DNA of 64,000 bases from Nocardia terrae (GCF_009760405.1 NZ_WRPP01000004.1:558001-622000), one strand, 5' to 3'; positions 43,197-53,007 are shown, numbered from the stretch's first letter. Program-made: numbers and translations. Notes: generated by a model not told the origin, from the letters alone.

Positions 43197-43202
43197 TAAG
43201 GT
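43197..43202 (+). promoter_or_regulatory. -10 box of a leaderless promoter
   Basis: TAAGGT ends 7 nt before ATG 43210. Confidence 0.55.
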
Positions 43203-43209
43203 CGCCACC

Positions 43210-44019
43210 ATGGTGGAAGGCGTCCAGATTCCGGAGGCAGTGCATCGATCCGGCGAGGGCGAACCGCTGCTGCTCCTGCACGGTGTTCTGCTCACCTGGC
43301 AGTCCTGGGGTTCGGTCCTGGACGAGCTGGCCGGCCACAGCATCCTGGCCCCCACCCTGCCCGGTCACTGGGGCGGACCCGAGGCCGCCCGGCCGGCCAC
43401 CGTCGCCGCCCTGGTCGACCACTGCGAACGCCTGCTCGACGAATCCGGTTGGGATACCGCGCATATCGCGGGCAATTCGCTCGGCGGCTGGATCGCCCTG
43501 GAACTCGCCGCCCGCGGCCGTGCCCGCTCCTGCACCGCCATCGCCCCCGCGGGCCTGTGGCGGGCCCCGGCCGCCGCGGACTCCCTGCTGCGCAAGTTCC
43601 GCGCCTTCGGCCCGCTCATCGGCCTGGGCCCCGGCCAGCAGCCGAGCCTGCCGACGCTGCGCAGCCTGCTCCTGCCCCTGCTCGCGAACCGGCCCGCCGA
43701 CGTCCCGAATTACCTGGCCAAGGCCATGACCGGCGCCATCACCGAGTGCGCCATCGTCGACGACCTGGCCGAAGATCCGGATCTCTCAACGGGTTTCACC
43801 CGCCTGGCCGAGCTGGCCGTGCCCACCACCATCCTGTTGCCGCTGAACGACCGCGTCCTCCCGCCCCACGTCTACATGCCGCTGACCCCGACCGCGACCG
43901 TCGACGTGCGCCCGCTCGCGGCCCTCGGCCATGTCCCCATGCTCGAGGCCCCCGACCTGATCACCGCTGAGATCCGCGCCACCGTCGCCCGCGCGGCCGC
44001 CCCGGTTCACCCCGCCTGA
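43210..44019 (+). CDS. alpha/beta-fold hydrolase
   Basis: A 269-residue soluble hydrolase. The oxyanion region is LLLLHGVLLTWQSWGSVLDELAGHSILAPTLPGHWGG, the nucleophile elbow is AGNSLGGWIALELAARG (Ser near residue 94), a late Asp is expected near LLPLNDRVLPP, and the catalytic His lies in LAALGHVPMLEAPDLI. The class covers esterases, haloperoxidase-like enzymes and meta-cleavage hydrolases, so the substrate cannot be named. It starts 42 bp after the DUF1707 gene with its own leaderless-type promoter. Confidence 0.9.
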   Translation: MVEGVQIPEAVHRSGEGEPLLLLHGVLLTWQSWGSVLDELAGHSILAPTLPGHWGGPEAARPATVAALVDHCERLLDESGWDTAHIAGNSLGGWIALELAARGRARSCTAIAPAGLWRAPAAADSLLRKFRAFGPLIGLGPGQQPSLPTLRSLLLPLLANRPADVPNYLAKAMTGAITECAIVDDLAEDPDLSTGFTRLAELAVPTTILLPLNDRVLPPHVYMPLTPTATVDVRPLAALGHVPMLEAPDLITAEIRATVARAAAPVHPA

Positions 44020-44112
44020 CCGGCGAGTTCCGGCCCGGCCCGCCCCCTCGCGTAGTAATCGTGCGCAGCGCGGGTGTTTCTACTCATGTGACCAAACGTC
44101 CAGGTCGAAAGT

Positions 44113-46428
44113 ATGGCGGACATGAATCTCGCCATCGATCCTCGCCTGATCGCGCGGCTGTCGACTGAATTCACCTCGCTCAGCGAGCACCTGAACGTCC
44201 TCGGCCGCGACCTCGAAACCTTCCGCCGCCAGCTCGCCGCGGAAAACCCGCAGTCCACGTCGCAGCCGATCCCCGCGCCTGCGCCCACCGCCGCATACCC
44301 GATGTCGGGCGCTCCCTCGCTCACTCCCGCCCCGGCCGCTTCGACCCCTACCGGTGCGAACACAGCCACTACCGGCCCGGCCGATGAATCAGCGCGTCCT
44401 TTCGCTGCACTACTGGCGCGAAACCAGTCTCCGGCTGCGGATCCCGGCCATCGCCGTCCGGGGGTGACGGGCAGTGCCGCCGGCGGAACAGGCGGTGAAG
44501 CCGGGGGCGGCGCGGTTGCGTGGAGTCCGTTCCCGCTCGCGAATAGTGGTGGAAGCAGCCAGAATTCGCCGAGTGCACCGGGTGTCGGCCAGGGTAGGGC
44601 GTCCGCACCGGGCGTCGGAGCCTCCGCCGGACAGCCCGTTCCGGATTCCGCCCCGATCTGGGCGGCAGCGCCGACCTCCGTGACAGGCGCGGGACCGGCT
44701 GCGGGACAGGGCGTTCCGGCAGCCGTGGGCAGCACGCCGCGCGTCGGGGGGATGGCGTGGCCACCGCCCGCCTATCAGCCGATGCCGCCGCTGGCACAGC
44801 AGCGTCGCACTGCGTACGCGCGGCCGATTCGGGCGCCGTGGTGGCAGCGCGAAGGGGTGATCAGCCGGGCGCTCGCGGTGGCGGGTGTCGCGGTCACGCT
44901 CATCGGCGTGGTCATGCTGCTGGTGCTGGCGGCACAGGCCGGGTTCTTCGGTCCTGTGCCGAGAGTCGCTGTCGGCGCGCTGTTCTCGGGTGCGCTCGTC
45001 GCGGCGGGGACCCGGGTGTACGGCAAGGCGGGCGGTCGGGTCGGGGGAATCGCGTTGGCGGCCACCGGTATCGCAGGGGGATACCTGGATGTCATCGCGA
45101 TGACCACGCTCTACGGCTGGCTGAATCCGATAGCCGGATATGGTGTCGCACTGGGGATCGCGGCGGGTGGGGTGGCGCTGGCGGTGCGGTGGCGGGCGCA
45201 GGTGCTGGCCGTGCTGGTCGTCGCGGGCGCGGCGGTGCTGGCCCCGTTCGTGACCAGCGGGATCACGGTGGAGCTGCTGGGGTTCCTCATCGTTCTCGAG
45301 ATCGCCGCTCTCGCGGTGCATCTGGTGCGGGACTGGCCTTGGTTGCATGTGGTGCGCACGATTCCGGCGGTGCTCGCCACCCTGATCGCGGTGATCGGTA
45401 CGGCACTGGATTCGGGCCCGGTCTCGGACCGGCACGAGACGCTGGCCGCCGCGATCATGGTCGCGGTCGCGGGCCTGGCGGGCGCGATTCTCAGCGGGCG
45501 GCGACGTGCCGGGGACGTGACGGCGAGCCTGAGCTTCGCGGCCTCGGCCCTGCCCTTGCTGGCCGCACCGATCATGTTCGACCGCGCCGGTTCGGTGGTC
45601 GTCTCCGGCGTCTTCGGGGTGGTCCTGCTGGTGCTCGCCGCGATGCCGATGCTGCCGAAACTCGGTGCCGCCGCACGGATTCCGGGACACCTGGTGGTGA
45701 CGTCCGCGCTGGTCGGCGCGTTCGCGCTGCTCGAAGCCTGCCTCGGGGTAACGGATGTGCAGACCCTGCCGCTGGCGCTGTTCGTGGTCGCCATGGGATT
45801 CCTGGCGGTGGCGGGCCAGCGGTCGTCGCGGGTGGCGGCGGGAATCGGTGCGGCCTACGGCGGCCTGGGTGCGCTGACCTTCGTCGTCCGAACCAATCCC
45901 GGCGTGCTGACCTACCAACCGGAAGCCGAGGATCACCTGGGCATGTCGACCGCGCTGGTCGCCGTCACCGCGCTGGGCGTGCTGGGCGTCGCCGCGTGGT
46001 GCGCGCGCCGAATCGGATTGCTGGAGAGCGAATCCGACGCCACCACGCTGTCGGTGTTCGCCGGGATCGCCGGGTTGTACGCGGTGACGGCGCTGACGGT
46101 CTCGCTGGGTGTCGCCACCGGTGATCACAATGGATTCCGCGCCGGGCACGCCATCGCGACCGTCATCTGGATGGTCACGGCCACGGCCGCCCTCCTCTTC
46201 GGTCTGCGCCGGCTCGCCCGGACTCCGCAGCGGGCGAAGGTCGCACTGGCCGCGGGACTGCTGGTGACGGCCGCCGCTCTCGCCAAACTCTTCCTGTTCG
46301 ACCTGGCGACCCTGGACGGCCTGCTCCGCGCCGGTGCGTTCCTGGTGGTCGGGGTGCTGTTGCTGGTGGTGGGCACCCGCTACGCGCGGGCCTTCGCCGA
46401 CATGGGCGCGCGCACGCCGACCGCGTAG
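44113..46428 (+). CDS. large DUF2339-type membrane protein
   Basis: A 771-residue protein. A short N-terminal coiled-coil-like helix (LIARLSTEFTSLSEHLNVLGRDLETFRRQL) is followed by a long low-complexity Pro/Ala/Gly/Ser region (about residues 52-235) and then about 16-18 closely packed helices. The start of the membrane part, RAPWWQREGVISRALAVAGVAVTLIGVVMLLVLAAQAGFFGPVPRVAVGALFSGALVAAGTRVYGKAGGRVGGIALAATGIAGGYLDVIAMTTLYGWL, is characteristic of DUF2339. The function of the family is unknown; the location among envelope genes suggests a role there. A bidirectional terminator separates it from mmpL3. Confidence 0.88.
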   Translation: MADMNLAIDPRLIARLSTEFTSLSEHLNVLGRDLETFRRQLAAENPQSTSQPIPAPAPTAAYPMSGAPSLTPAPAASTPTGANTATTGPADESARPFAALLARNQSPAADPGHRRPGVTGSAAGGTGGEAGGGAVAWSPFPLANSGGSSQNSPSAPGVGQGRASAPGVGASAGQPVPDSAPIWAAAPTSVTGAGPAAGQGVPAAVGSTPRVGGMAWPPPAYQPMPPLAQQRRTAYARPIRAPWWQREGVISRALAVAGVAVTLIGVVMLLVLAAQAGFFGPVPRVAVGALFSGALVAAGTRVYGKAGGRVGGIALAATGIAGGYLDVIAMTTLYGWLNPIAGYGVALGIAAGGVALAVRWRAQVLAVLVVAGAAVLAPFVTSGITVELLGFLIVLEIAALAVHLVRDWPWLHVVRTIPAVLATLIAVIGTALDSGPVSDRHETLAAAIMVAVAGLAGAILSGRRRAGDVTASLSFAASALPLLAAPIMFDRAGSVVVSGVFGVVLLVLAAMPMLPKLGAAARIPGHLVVTSALVGAFALLEACLGVTDVQTLPLALFVVAMGFLAVAGQRSSRVAAGIGAAYGGLGALTFVVRTNPGVLTYQPEAEDHLGMSTALVAVTALGVLGVAAWCARRIGLLESESDATTLSVFAGIAGLYAVTALTVSLGVATGDHNGFRAGHAIATVIWMVTATAALLFGLRRLARTPQRAKVALAAGLLVTAAALAKLFLFDLATLDGLLRAGAFLVVGVLLLVVGTRYARAFADMGARTPTA

Positions 46429-46440
46429 CGGACCGAAAGA

Positions 46441-46474
46441 CGAACGCCCGGCCGAGGATTCGGCCGGGCGTTCG
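46441..46474. terminator. bidirectional hairpin terminator
   Basis: Perfect 15-bp stem CGAACGCCCGGCCGA / TCGGCCGGGCGTTCG with a 4-nt loop GGAT. It lies between the convergent DUF2339 gene and mmpL3. Confidence 0.88.
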
Positions 46475-46485
46475 TGGTGTCCGGA

Positions 46486-49400
46486 TCAGTCGCGGTTCTG
46501 GCGGCGGAGCAGTTCGTTCACGCTGACCTGCCGTCCCTCGCCGCCTCGATGCTTGGCGTCCTCTTCGGGGTTGGGCTTGCGACGGTTCGAGCGCAGGTCC
46601 GACATCCACTGCTCGATATTGCTGCGGCCACCGCCGGAAGCCTCGTCCTCCGTCGCGTGATGCGTCGGATGTGCCTCCGTGGCTGCGGAATCCGCGGACT
46701 CCCCCGCCTGCGGCGAGAACGGTTCCACAGGCTGCGGCGGCACCGGCTCGGCGGGTTGCGGCGGGAACGAGTCGGCCTCCGGCCGGAACGGCTCGGGTTC
46801 GGGCTGCGGCTGGTAGAGCTGGGCCCGAGTGGCCGGATGCGGCGGGAGCTTCGGCGTCGCCGCGGGCGGCAGCACCCGGCCGGAACCGACCACGGGCGGC
46901 TGCGGATCCGCCGGTGCGGCAGGCGGTTCGGGCTGCGAGACCGACGGCACCGCGCCGGGCTGCGCCGTCGGGCGCGGGGCCGGAGGCGTGAGGTTCCCGT
47001 CGTCGCCGCGCGCCGCTTCCTTACTGGGCGAGGCGAAGTCGCCGATCGGGTGCGGGGCCACCGGACCCCGGGCCGATGGACCGGAACCGAGTTCGGTGGT
47101 CGGCGCATCCGGCGAGGCCGCGCTGACCACCCGGCGGGGCGGAAGCGCGCTGCCGGATTCCGCCGGAGTCGTCTGACTCGCCGGGCCGGGAACCCCGGCG
47201 GGAGAATCCGATTCGGGATTCGCGACGAGTCCGGACAGCGGGCCGGGCGTGCCGAAGCCGCCGGGATTGGCGACGAAGGCCGGTGCCGTGCTGGTCGACG
47301 GCGTCACGCCGTGGCCGGGACGCGCGGTGGCGGAAGGGAATCCGGGCGCGGGCCGATCCGCCTCCGGCGCCGGAGCGGCGGTCGGCGGGGTCGGCTCGGG
47401 CGTGTCGATGCGCTGGGTCGGCGCCTCGCTGTCGATGTCGACGGTGCGGCGCGGACGCGGCTTGCGCGGCCGCGACGGCACCGAACCATCGGCCAGCAGC
47501 GGGATCTGCATGGTGACCGGGTCGGTGACCGGGGTCGTCTTGACCAGGTCGATCACCTCGCCACCGCCGGGCCGCTCATCGTCGAGGATGGGCTCGCCCA
47601 GGCCGATCTTCTGCTGGATCTTCTTCATCCACTTGGGCGCCCACCAGCAGTCGTCGCCGAGCAGCTTCATGGTCGCCGGGACCAGCAGCATGCGCAGCAC
47701 GGTCGCGTCGATGAACAGCGCCGCCACCATGCCGTAGGCGATGTACTGCATCATCACCAGATCGGAGAACGCGAACGCACCCGTGACCACCAGCAGGATG
47801 AGCGCGGCGGCCGTGATGAGGCGACCGGTCTGCGCCGTACCCGCACGCACCGCCTCGGTCGTGCTCGCGCCCTGGGCGCGCGCTTCGACCATGCGGGACA
47901 ACAGGAATACCTCGTAGTCCACGGACAGGCCGTAGATGACGGACACGATCAGCACCAGGACCGGTGACATGATCGGTTGTGGCGTGAAGTTCAGGATGCC
48001 CGCGCCGTGGCCGTCGATGAAGATCCAGGTCAGGATGCCGAGCGTGGAGCCGAGGCCGAGCGCGCTCATGAGCGCGGCCTTGATCGGGAGCACCAGCGAG
48101 CCGAAGGTGAGGAACATCAGCAGGCCGGTCACGAAGACCACCAAGACGATCATCAACGGCATCTTCGAGACCAGCTCGTCGATGCTGTCCTGCATCATGA
48201 CCGGGGTGCCGGTCACCATCACCTCGGCACCGTCCGGGACATCGATCGACCGCAGGTAGGAGATGGTGTCCTTGATGTCCGCGCCCTTTTGCACGGGCCG
48301 GTCGGTGGACCACACATTGGAGCCGTTGGGCGGCGTCTGCGGCAGCGAGAAGGTGGTCTTCGGCTGGAGTCCGGGGGCCTGGTTGGCCTCGTTGAGGATC
48401 GAGCCGATGTCCTTCGGATTGTCGGTGATGATCACCAACTGCACCGGGTCGGCCTTGCGCAGCGGGAAGATCTCGTCGAAGTGCTGCTGCGCGAGGCGGG
48501 TCGGATTGTCCGGCGGCAGATAGGTTTCGCTGATGCCACCGAAGGCCAGGTTCTTCACCGGGATGATGAGCAACAGCAGGCCGATGACGATCGGAATGGC
48601 CACCTTGAGCGGGTGCTTCATCACCCAGGCGGTGAGCCGTCCCCAGAAGCCGTGCTCGATCTCGTCGGCGGTCTTGTTCTTGCGGAACCACTTGAGCCCC
48701 AGCGCATCCACACGCGGGCCCAGGATGCTGAGCATGGCGGGCAGGATGGTGAGCGCGGAGAGCGCGGCCAGCCCGACCGCCGCGATGGTGCCGTAGGCAA
48801 CCGATTTCAGGAAGCCCTGCGGGAACAGCAGCATGCCGGCCGCCGCGCCGATGATCATGGTGGCGGAGAAGGTGACCGTGCGGCCGGCGGTCATGATGCT
48901 GCGCCGCACCGCGGACTTGGTGTCGTAACCCTCGGCCATCTCCTCGCGGAAGCGGCTGACTATGAACAGGCCGTAGTCGATGGCCAGGCCGAGGCCGATC
49001 ATCGTAACGACGCCGCCCACAAAGGAATTCACCTCGGTGAACTTGGTGAGGCCCATGATCACGCCGTTGGCGGCGATGATGGTCAGGCCGCCGATGATGA
49101 GCGGCAGCGCGGCGGCCACCACGCCGCCGAAGATGAAGAACAGCAGGACCGCGACCACCGGCAGCGCGATGATCTCCATGCGCCGCTGGTCGCTGGCCAT
49201 GGTGTCGTTCAGCGTGCCCGCGACCGGCTGCAGGCCGGCGACCTCGACCTTGACGCCCGGAATGCTGAACGCGTCGGCGTTCTTGACTGTCCGGTAGTTG
49301 CGCACCATGTCGGTGTCGTTGTCGCCCTTGATGGCGATGCTGGCGAAGGCGTGCTTGCGATCCGAGCTGGCCGCCTGCGCGAGTTGCGAACTCGGCACCT

Positions 49401-49743
49401 GGAGTTTCCAGGGCGAGGCATTGATCGCGCTGATCTCCGGATACTTCGAGGGCAGGCTGTTGAGGTTGTCGATGATCTTCTGATTCCACGCCGGATCATC
49501 GACGGTGTCGCCTTCGGGAGCGGTGTACAGCACCACCACATCGGCGCCGTGATCGCGCCCGTAGACCTGGTCCTTGAGCATCGCGGCCTGGGACGACTGC
49601 GAATTCGGGTCGAACCATCCGCTGGAGCTGAGATGGTCCTCCAAGCCGAGTCCGAAGCCTCCGAGCGAGAGCATTGCGGCCACAACCACACCCAGAACGG
49701 CATAGCGCAGCTTGTAGACCAGGTCGCCCCAGCGGGTGAACAC
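46486..49743 (-). CDS. mmpL3: MMPL family transporter, MmpL3 orthologue (trehalose monomycolate flippase)
   Basis: A 1085-residue RND-type transporter. In mycobacteria MmpL3 uses the proton gradient to move trehalose monomycolate across the inner membrane for mycomembrane building. Two repeats of TM1 + periplasmic domain + five helices are visible. The proton-relay Asp-Tyr pairs are D256/Y257 (GLGLAIDYGLF), the same numbers I recall for M. tuberculosis, and D609/Y610 (YGLSVDYEVFLLSRM), about 36 residues earlier than there. A very long Pro/Ala/Glu-rich cytoplasmic tail (about residues 745-1085) ends with QVSVNELLRRQNRD. Start GTG 49743 shares one base with the TAG of the NYN gene and follows AAGGAG. 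Context (NYN, trmB, pckA) matches the mycobacterial mmpL3 locus. Confidence 0.95.
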   Translation of the reverse strand: MFTRWGDLVYKLRYAVLGVVVAAMLSLGGFGLGLEDHLSSSGWFDPNSQSSQAAMLKDQVYGRDHGADVVVLYTAPEGDTVDDPAWNQKIIDNLNSLPSKYPEISAINASPWKLQVPSSQLAQAASSDRKHAFASIAIKGDNDTDMVRNYRTVKNADAFSIPGVKVEVAGLQPVAGTLNDTMASDQRRMEIIALPVVAVLLFFIFGGVVAAALPLIIGGLTIIAANGVIMGLTKFTEVNSFVGGVVTMIGLGLAIDYGLFIVSRFREEMAEGYDTKSAVRRSIMTAGRTVTFSATMIIGAAAGMLLFPQGFLKSVAYGTIAAVGLAALSALTILPAMLSILGPRVDALGLKWFRKNKTADEIEHGFWGRLTAWVMKHPLKVAIPIVIGLLLLIIPVKNLAFGGISETYLPPDNPTRLAQQHFDEIFPLRKADPVQLVIITDNPKDIGSILNEANQAPGLQPKTTFSLPQTPPNGSNVWSTDRPVQKGADIKDTISYLRSIDVPDGAEVMVTGTPVMMQDSIDELVSKMPLMIVLVVFVTGLLMFLTFGSLVLPIKAALMSALGLGSTLGILTWIFIDGHGAGILNFTPQPIMSPVLVLIVSVIYGLSVDYEVFLLSRMVEARAQGASTTEAVRAGTAQTGRLITAAALILLVVTGAFAFSDLVMMQYIAYGMVAALFIDATVLRMLLVPATMKLLGDDCWWAPKWMKKIQQKIGLGEPILDDERPGGGEVIDLVKTTPVTDPVTMQIPLLADGSVPSRPRKPRPRRTVDIDSEAPTQRIDTPEPTPPTAAPAPEADRPAPGFPSATARPGHGVTPSTSTAPAFVANPGGFGTPGPLSGLVANPESDSPAGVPGPASQTTPAESGSALPPRRVVSAASPDAPTTELGSGPSARGPVAPHPIGDFASPSKEAARGDDGNLTPPAPRPTAQPGAVPSVSQPEPPAAPADPQPPVVGSGRVLPPAATPKLPPHPATRAQLYQPQPEPEPFRPEADSFPPQPAEPVPPQPVEPFSPQAGESADSAATEAHPTHHATEDEASGGGRSNIEQWMSDLRSNRRKPNPEEDAKHRGGEGRQVSVNELLRRQNRD

Positions 49744-50513
49744 TAAGCGACTCCTTGAGCGGGGCGGGAGGTGAGCAGGGCCGACAGCGGCCGGAACGGC
49801 TGCAGCCACGCTCCCTCGTCGGGCAGCGAGTCGAGGCTGACCCGGGGCAGCGGTTCACGGAACACGCCCGGGATGTCCTCGAGGTCGATGAACTCGAGAA
49901 TATCCGACGTGACGGCCCAACTCGCGTGCTCGCGGAAACCCAGCACCTGAACAGGCACACCGGAGGCGGCGATCTCCTCGAGGGGCGCGCGGAACGCCTG
50001 CCCGTCGGCGGAGGCCACCATGATTCCGGCCAAACCGGCACCGCGCCGGCGTAGTTCGATGTGGGCGAGCATGTCGCTGTCGACATCGGAGTCTTCGTCG
50101 ATCTTGGGTTTCGCGAAGACGGCGTAGCCGACATTGCGCAGCGCCTCGACCCAGGGTCGCACGACATCCGCGGTGCCCGGGGCGATATTGGTGAACACGG
50201 TGGCCTCGGGTTCGACCCGGGTCGTGCTGCCCACTGACAGTTCGGCGGTGCGGGCCAGCAGCCAACGGCCCAGCGCGTCGAAGCGCGGGCGGTAGGCGGC
50301 GGTCGGTCGACCACCGAGAATGGCGCCGAGACCCATATCGAGGTTCGGCGCATCCCAGACCAATAGGACGCGACGCACGTCGGTGGTATTGCCGCCCAAG
50401 GCCACCGTGGGATTGCCGCCGAGCCCTGCGGTGCCCGATAGTTCGGTCGAGCCGGTGCCGTGCATTACTCCGGCAACTTCGGCGACCTCCGGGGCCATCT
50501 CACTGACGCTCAT
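49743..50513 (-). CDS. NYN-domain (PIN-like) protein, Rv0207c-like
   Basis: A 256-residue protein with an NYN/LabA-type nuclease-like fold: RRVLLVWDAPNLDMGLGAILGG (the D-x-x-N-x-x motif of the active site), VFAKPKIDEDSDVDSDMLAHIELRRRGAGLAGIMVASADGQAF (further conserved Asp), and PVQVLGFREHASWAVTSDILEFIDLEDIPGVF. RNA cleavage is predicted for the fold, but not shown. The ATG overlaps the trmB stop as ATGA, and its own stop overlaps the mmpL3 start. The trmB-NYN-mmpL3 order is the same as in mycobacteria as I recall it. Confidence 0.88.
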   Translation of the reverse strand: MSVSEMAPEVAEVAGVMHGTGSTELSGTAGLGGNPTVALGGNTTDVRRVLLVWDAPNLDMGLGAILGGRPTAAYRPRFDALGRWLLARTAELSVGSTTRVEPEATVFTNIAPGTADVVRPWVEALRNVGYAVFAKPKIDEDSDVDSDMLAHIELRRRGAGLAGIMVASADGQAFRAPLEEIAASGVPVQVLGFREHASWAVTSDILEFIDLEDIPGVFREPLPRVSLDSLPDEGAWLQPFRPLSALLTSRPAQGVA

Positions 50514-51343
50514 GATTCGATCTTCCCCCAGATGAACTCGGTGATGGCGCTACCCGCGCGGAGTCCTTTGTTTTCGAACTTGGTAATCGGACGTTCGAAA
50601 CCGATCGGTGCCTTGTTTTTATACGCTTCAGGGTCCCCGCCGGTCGGCTCGTTCATGCCGATGAGCTGGGGTTCCTTATTTCCGTACGTGCCAATCCACT
50701 CCGCGTAATCCGCATGATCGGTCGCGACATGCAACACGCCGCCCGGAATCAGCCGAGTCGCGATGAGTGCGAAGGTTTCCGGCTGCAGCAGCCGTCGCTT
50801 GTGATGTCGCGCCTTGGGCCAGGGATCCGGAAAGAACACGCGAACTCCCGTCAGCGATTCGGGAGCAATCATATTTTCCAGGACATCCACGGCATCGCCG
50901 CGCAGCAGTCGGATGTTCTGGATGCCCTCGCGCTCCACCCGCTGCACCAGCTGCGCCAGACCGGGCTTGTAGACCTCGATGCCGATGAGATTGAACTCCG
51001 GCTCGGCCTGCGCCATGGCCGCGGTGGCCGTGCCGGTGCCGCAGCCGATCTCGATGATCAGCGGCGCCTTGCGCCCGAACCAGGCGTCGGCGTCCAGCTT
51101 TTCGTCGGAGACGTCCTTGCCGATGACCGGCCACATCTCGTCCCACGAGCCCTGGCGCGCGGGCGAGATCGCGCCGCGGCGCGCGCGGAAGCTCGTGACC
51201 CGGGGATACAGGCGGTGGCCGCCCTGTCGATCCGGCTGGCCGCCGGTGGTTTCCGAGTGATCGGCGTCACCGGCGGGGTCGGCGGACCGCGGCCCGGGTA
51301 CCGTCTCGGCAGGGTGGTTCGCGGCGTCGTTCACGGCGTCCAT
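50510..51343 (-). CDS. trmB: tRNA (guanine-N7-)-methyltransferase
   Basis: A 277-residue SAM-dependent enzyme that forms m7G46 in tRNA. After an extended acidic/Pro-rich N-terminus (about 45 residues) come RVTSFRARRGAISPARQGSWDEMWP, the SAM loop IIEIGCGTGTATAAMAQAEPEFNLIGIEVYKPGL, IRLLRGDAVDVLE, the TrmB signature VRVFFPDPWPKARHHKRRLLQPE, VLHVATDHADYAEW and the C-terminal PITKFENKGLRAGSAITEFIW. ATG 51343 is chosen because the frame further upstream has no family match. It leads the trmB-NYN-mmpL3 operon. Confidence 0.95.
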   Translation of the reverse strand: MDAVNDAANHPAETVPGPRSADPAGDADHSETTGGQPDRQGGHRLYPRVTSFRARRGAISPARQGSWDEMWPVIGKDVSDEKLDADAWFGRKAPLIIEIGCGTGTATAAMAQAEPEFNLIGIEVYKPGLAQLVQRVEREGIQNIRLLRGDAVDVLENMIAPESLTGVRVFFPDPWPKARHHKRRLLQPETFALIATRLIPGGVLHVATDHADYAEWIGTYGNKEPQLIGMNEPTGGDPEAYKNKAPIGFERPITKFENKGLRAGSAITEFIWGKIES

Positions 51344-51402
51344 TGTCCAGTATTGGATGATTAGCGCAGCAATCGACCGGGGGGTGCCGCGGCGCTGGTC
51401 TC

Positions 51403-52782
51403 TCAGGCTGCCAGGCCCGACACCTCGCCGGACGCGGGCGCGGCGGGTGGGCGTAAGTGCAGGCCGAGCGTGACTCGCATTGCGGTAGTTGCCATTTCCA
51501 CCATGCCGCGCCAGTGCGCGGGGGACAACGCGACCGACCAGACGGTCTTGGTTGTGGGTTCGGTAAGAGTTTTCCCGGCCAGCCGATCGGCCAGCCAATC
51601 CAGACTCATCGGGGTCGCCAGGGGCAGCAGCGAGAAATGCTCACTCAGGCGATCTCGGACATACCAGACGGCCGCGCCGCCCTCCCGATACCGCGCCACC
51701 TGACCGTCGATGCCCGCCGCGTCGATGACCTGGTCATGCACGGGCTGCACCACCAGCACCGGGCAGGCCGGCGTTCGATTGCCCAGGCGCAGATCGTCGA
51801 ACATGTCCTCGAGGTCGGGCAGGATCTCCGCCAGCGGACGGTTCAGGTAGTCGTCCATGTGCCGGCCCACCAGCAGCGGCAGCACCGCGATCGGTCCCAG
51901 GCTGCGCGCGCGATCCAGCAGTCGGCGGCCCCGCGGGGTGAAATCGCGGCGCACCACCTCGTCCATCGCCGGGTACACCTGCCGCAGCGCGGCCATCACG
52001 ATGGCCGGGAAGCCCGCGAACAGACTGCCGTTCAGATTCAGGAACACGTGCCGGGGATCGCCCACCGGCGCGCCCAGCACGGCGCCGACGATATTCAGCT
52101 CCGGCGCGTACTCGGGGGCCATCTCCACCAGCCACGAACTGGCCATGCCGCCACCGGAATAGCCCCAGACGGCGACCCGGGTGTCCGCGCGCAGGCCCAG
52201 CGGCGCGAAACGCAGTGCGGCCCGGACGCCGTCGAGGGCGCGATAGCCGGGCTCGCGCGCGACACCGAAATTGCCCTGCGGGCCTTCGTGATCGGCGATG
52301 CTGACGGCCCAGCCGCGCCGCAGCGCGTTCGCCACGAGCATCCACTCCAGCTGGGTGATCGAGCCCGGCGACAAGGCCCCGCGGCGCAGCGCGTAGGAGG
52401 GGGCGCAGCGGTCGGTGACGGCGTCCATGGCCGTCTGGAACGCCAGCAGCGGGCGCTCCGGATCCGGCGTCGCGCCCTCGGGGAGCAGCACCGTGGTCAC
52501 CGCGACCTCGGGAGCGCCGTGCAGATCCTGACTGCGGTAGAGCACTTGCCAGGCCGTGACGTGCTGCGGCACCAGGCCGAACAGCGCGATCTCGACCGTG
52601 CGGATGCGCAGAATGGTGCCCGCCGCATGCCGGGCGAAGCCGCGCGGCGGGCGGAAGAACGGGTCGTGGCTCGGCGGCAGTGGCCGCCCGCTCGGCTGCG
52701 GGGGCTCTCCGGGAACGGGTCGCGGTGTCGGGCCCGTCCATGGTCCCTCGGCTGCTCCGATGACGTCGGCGTTGACGGTCAT
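51403..52782 (-). CDS. secretory-lipase (LIP) family alpha/beta hydrolase
   Basis: A 459-residue hydrolase of the LIP family. DPFFRPPRGFARHAAGTILRIRTVEIALFGLVPQHVTAWQVLYRSQDLHGAPEVAVTTVLLPEG is the typical front, the nucleophile elbow is VWGYSGGGMASSWLVE (Ser near residue 225), and PVLVVQPVHDQVIDA (Asp) and RDRLSEHFSLLPLA (His) complete the triad. Unlike most family members it shows no clear signal peptide from ATG 52782, which is preceded by GGAGG. It hydrolyses lipid or polymer esters; the substrate is unknown. It separates trmB from the GTPase genes, an insertion compared with mycobacteria. Confidence 0.9.
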   Translation of the reverse strand: MTVNADVIGAAEGPWTGPTPRPVPGEPPQPSGRPLPPSHDPFFRPPRGFARHAAGTILRIRTVEIALFGLVPQHVTAWQVLYRSQDLHGAPEVAVTTVLLPEGATPDPERPLLAFQTAMDAVTDRCAPSYALRRGALSPGSITQLEWMLVANALRRGWAVSIADHEGPQGNFGVAREPGYRALDGVRAALRFAPLGLRADTRVAVWGYSGGGMASSWLVEMAPEYAPELNIVGAVLGAPVGDPRHVFLNLNGSLFAGFPAIVMAALRQVYPAMDEVVRRDFTPRGRRLLDRARSLGPIAVLPLLVGRHMDDYLNRPLAEILPDLEDMFDDLRLGNRTPACPVLVVQPVHDQVIDAAGIDGQVARYREGGAAVWYVRDRLSEHFSLLPLATPMSLDWLADRLAGKTLTEPTTKTVWSVALSPAHWRGMVEMATTAMRVTLGLHLRPPAAPASGEVSGLAA

Positions 52783-53007
52783 CGCGTCCTCCCCTCGTTC
52801 GATCGGCCGTGGACCGTGAGGGGCCGCGCAGCCGAGCATCGGCGCTGATGCCGACCGAATCGCCAGAGTAGGGCAATCGCAGGTGTCTGTGAAGAGCCGT
52901 AGCAGCGAATTGTGCTGGCGCACAGGAAGACCCGGATCGGTATGTTTCTCACCGCCTGACCTGCGCGTTTGTGATGCGAAACCGCCACGCGCCCAGCGCC
53001 TTCCGGC

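Noticed and set aside
47977-49746. 589-codon open frame opposite mmpL3
   Set aside because: Antisense shadow of mmpL3; the translation is low in hydrophobic residues, Arg/His/Glu-rich and without a family.
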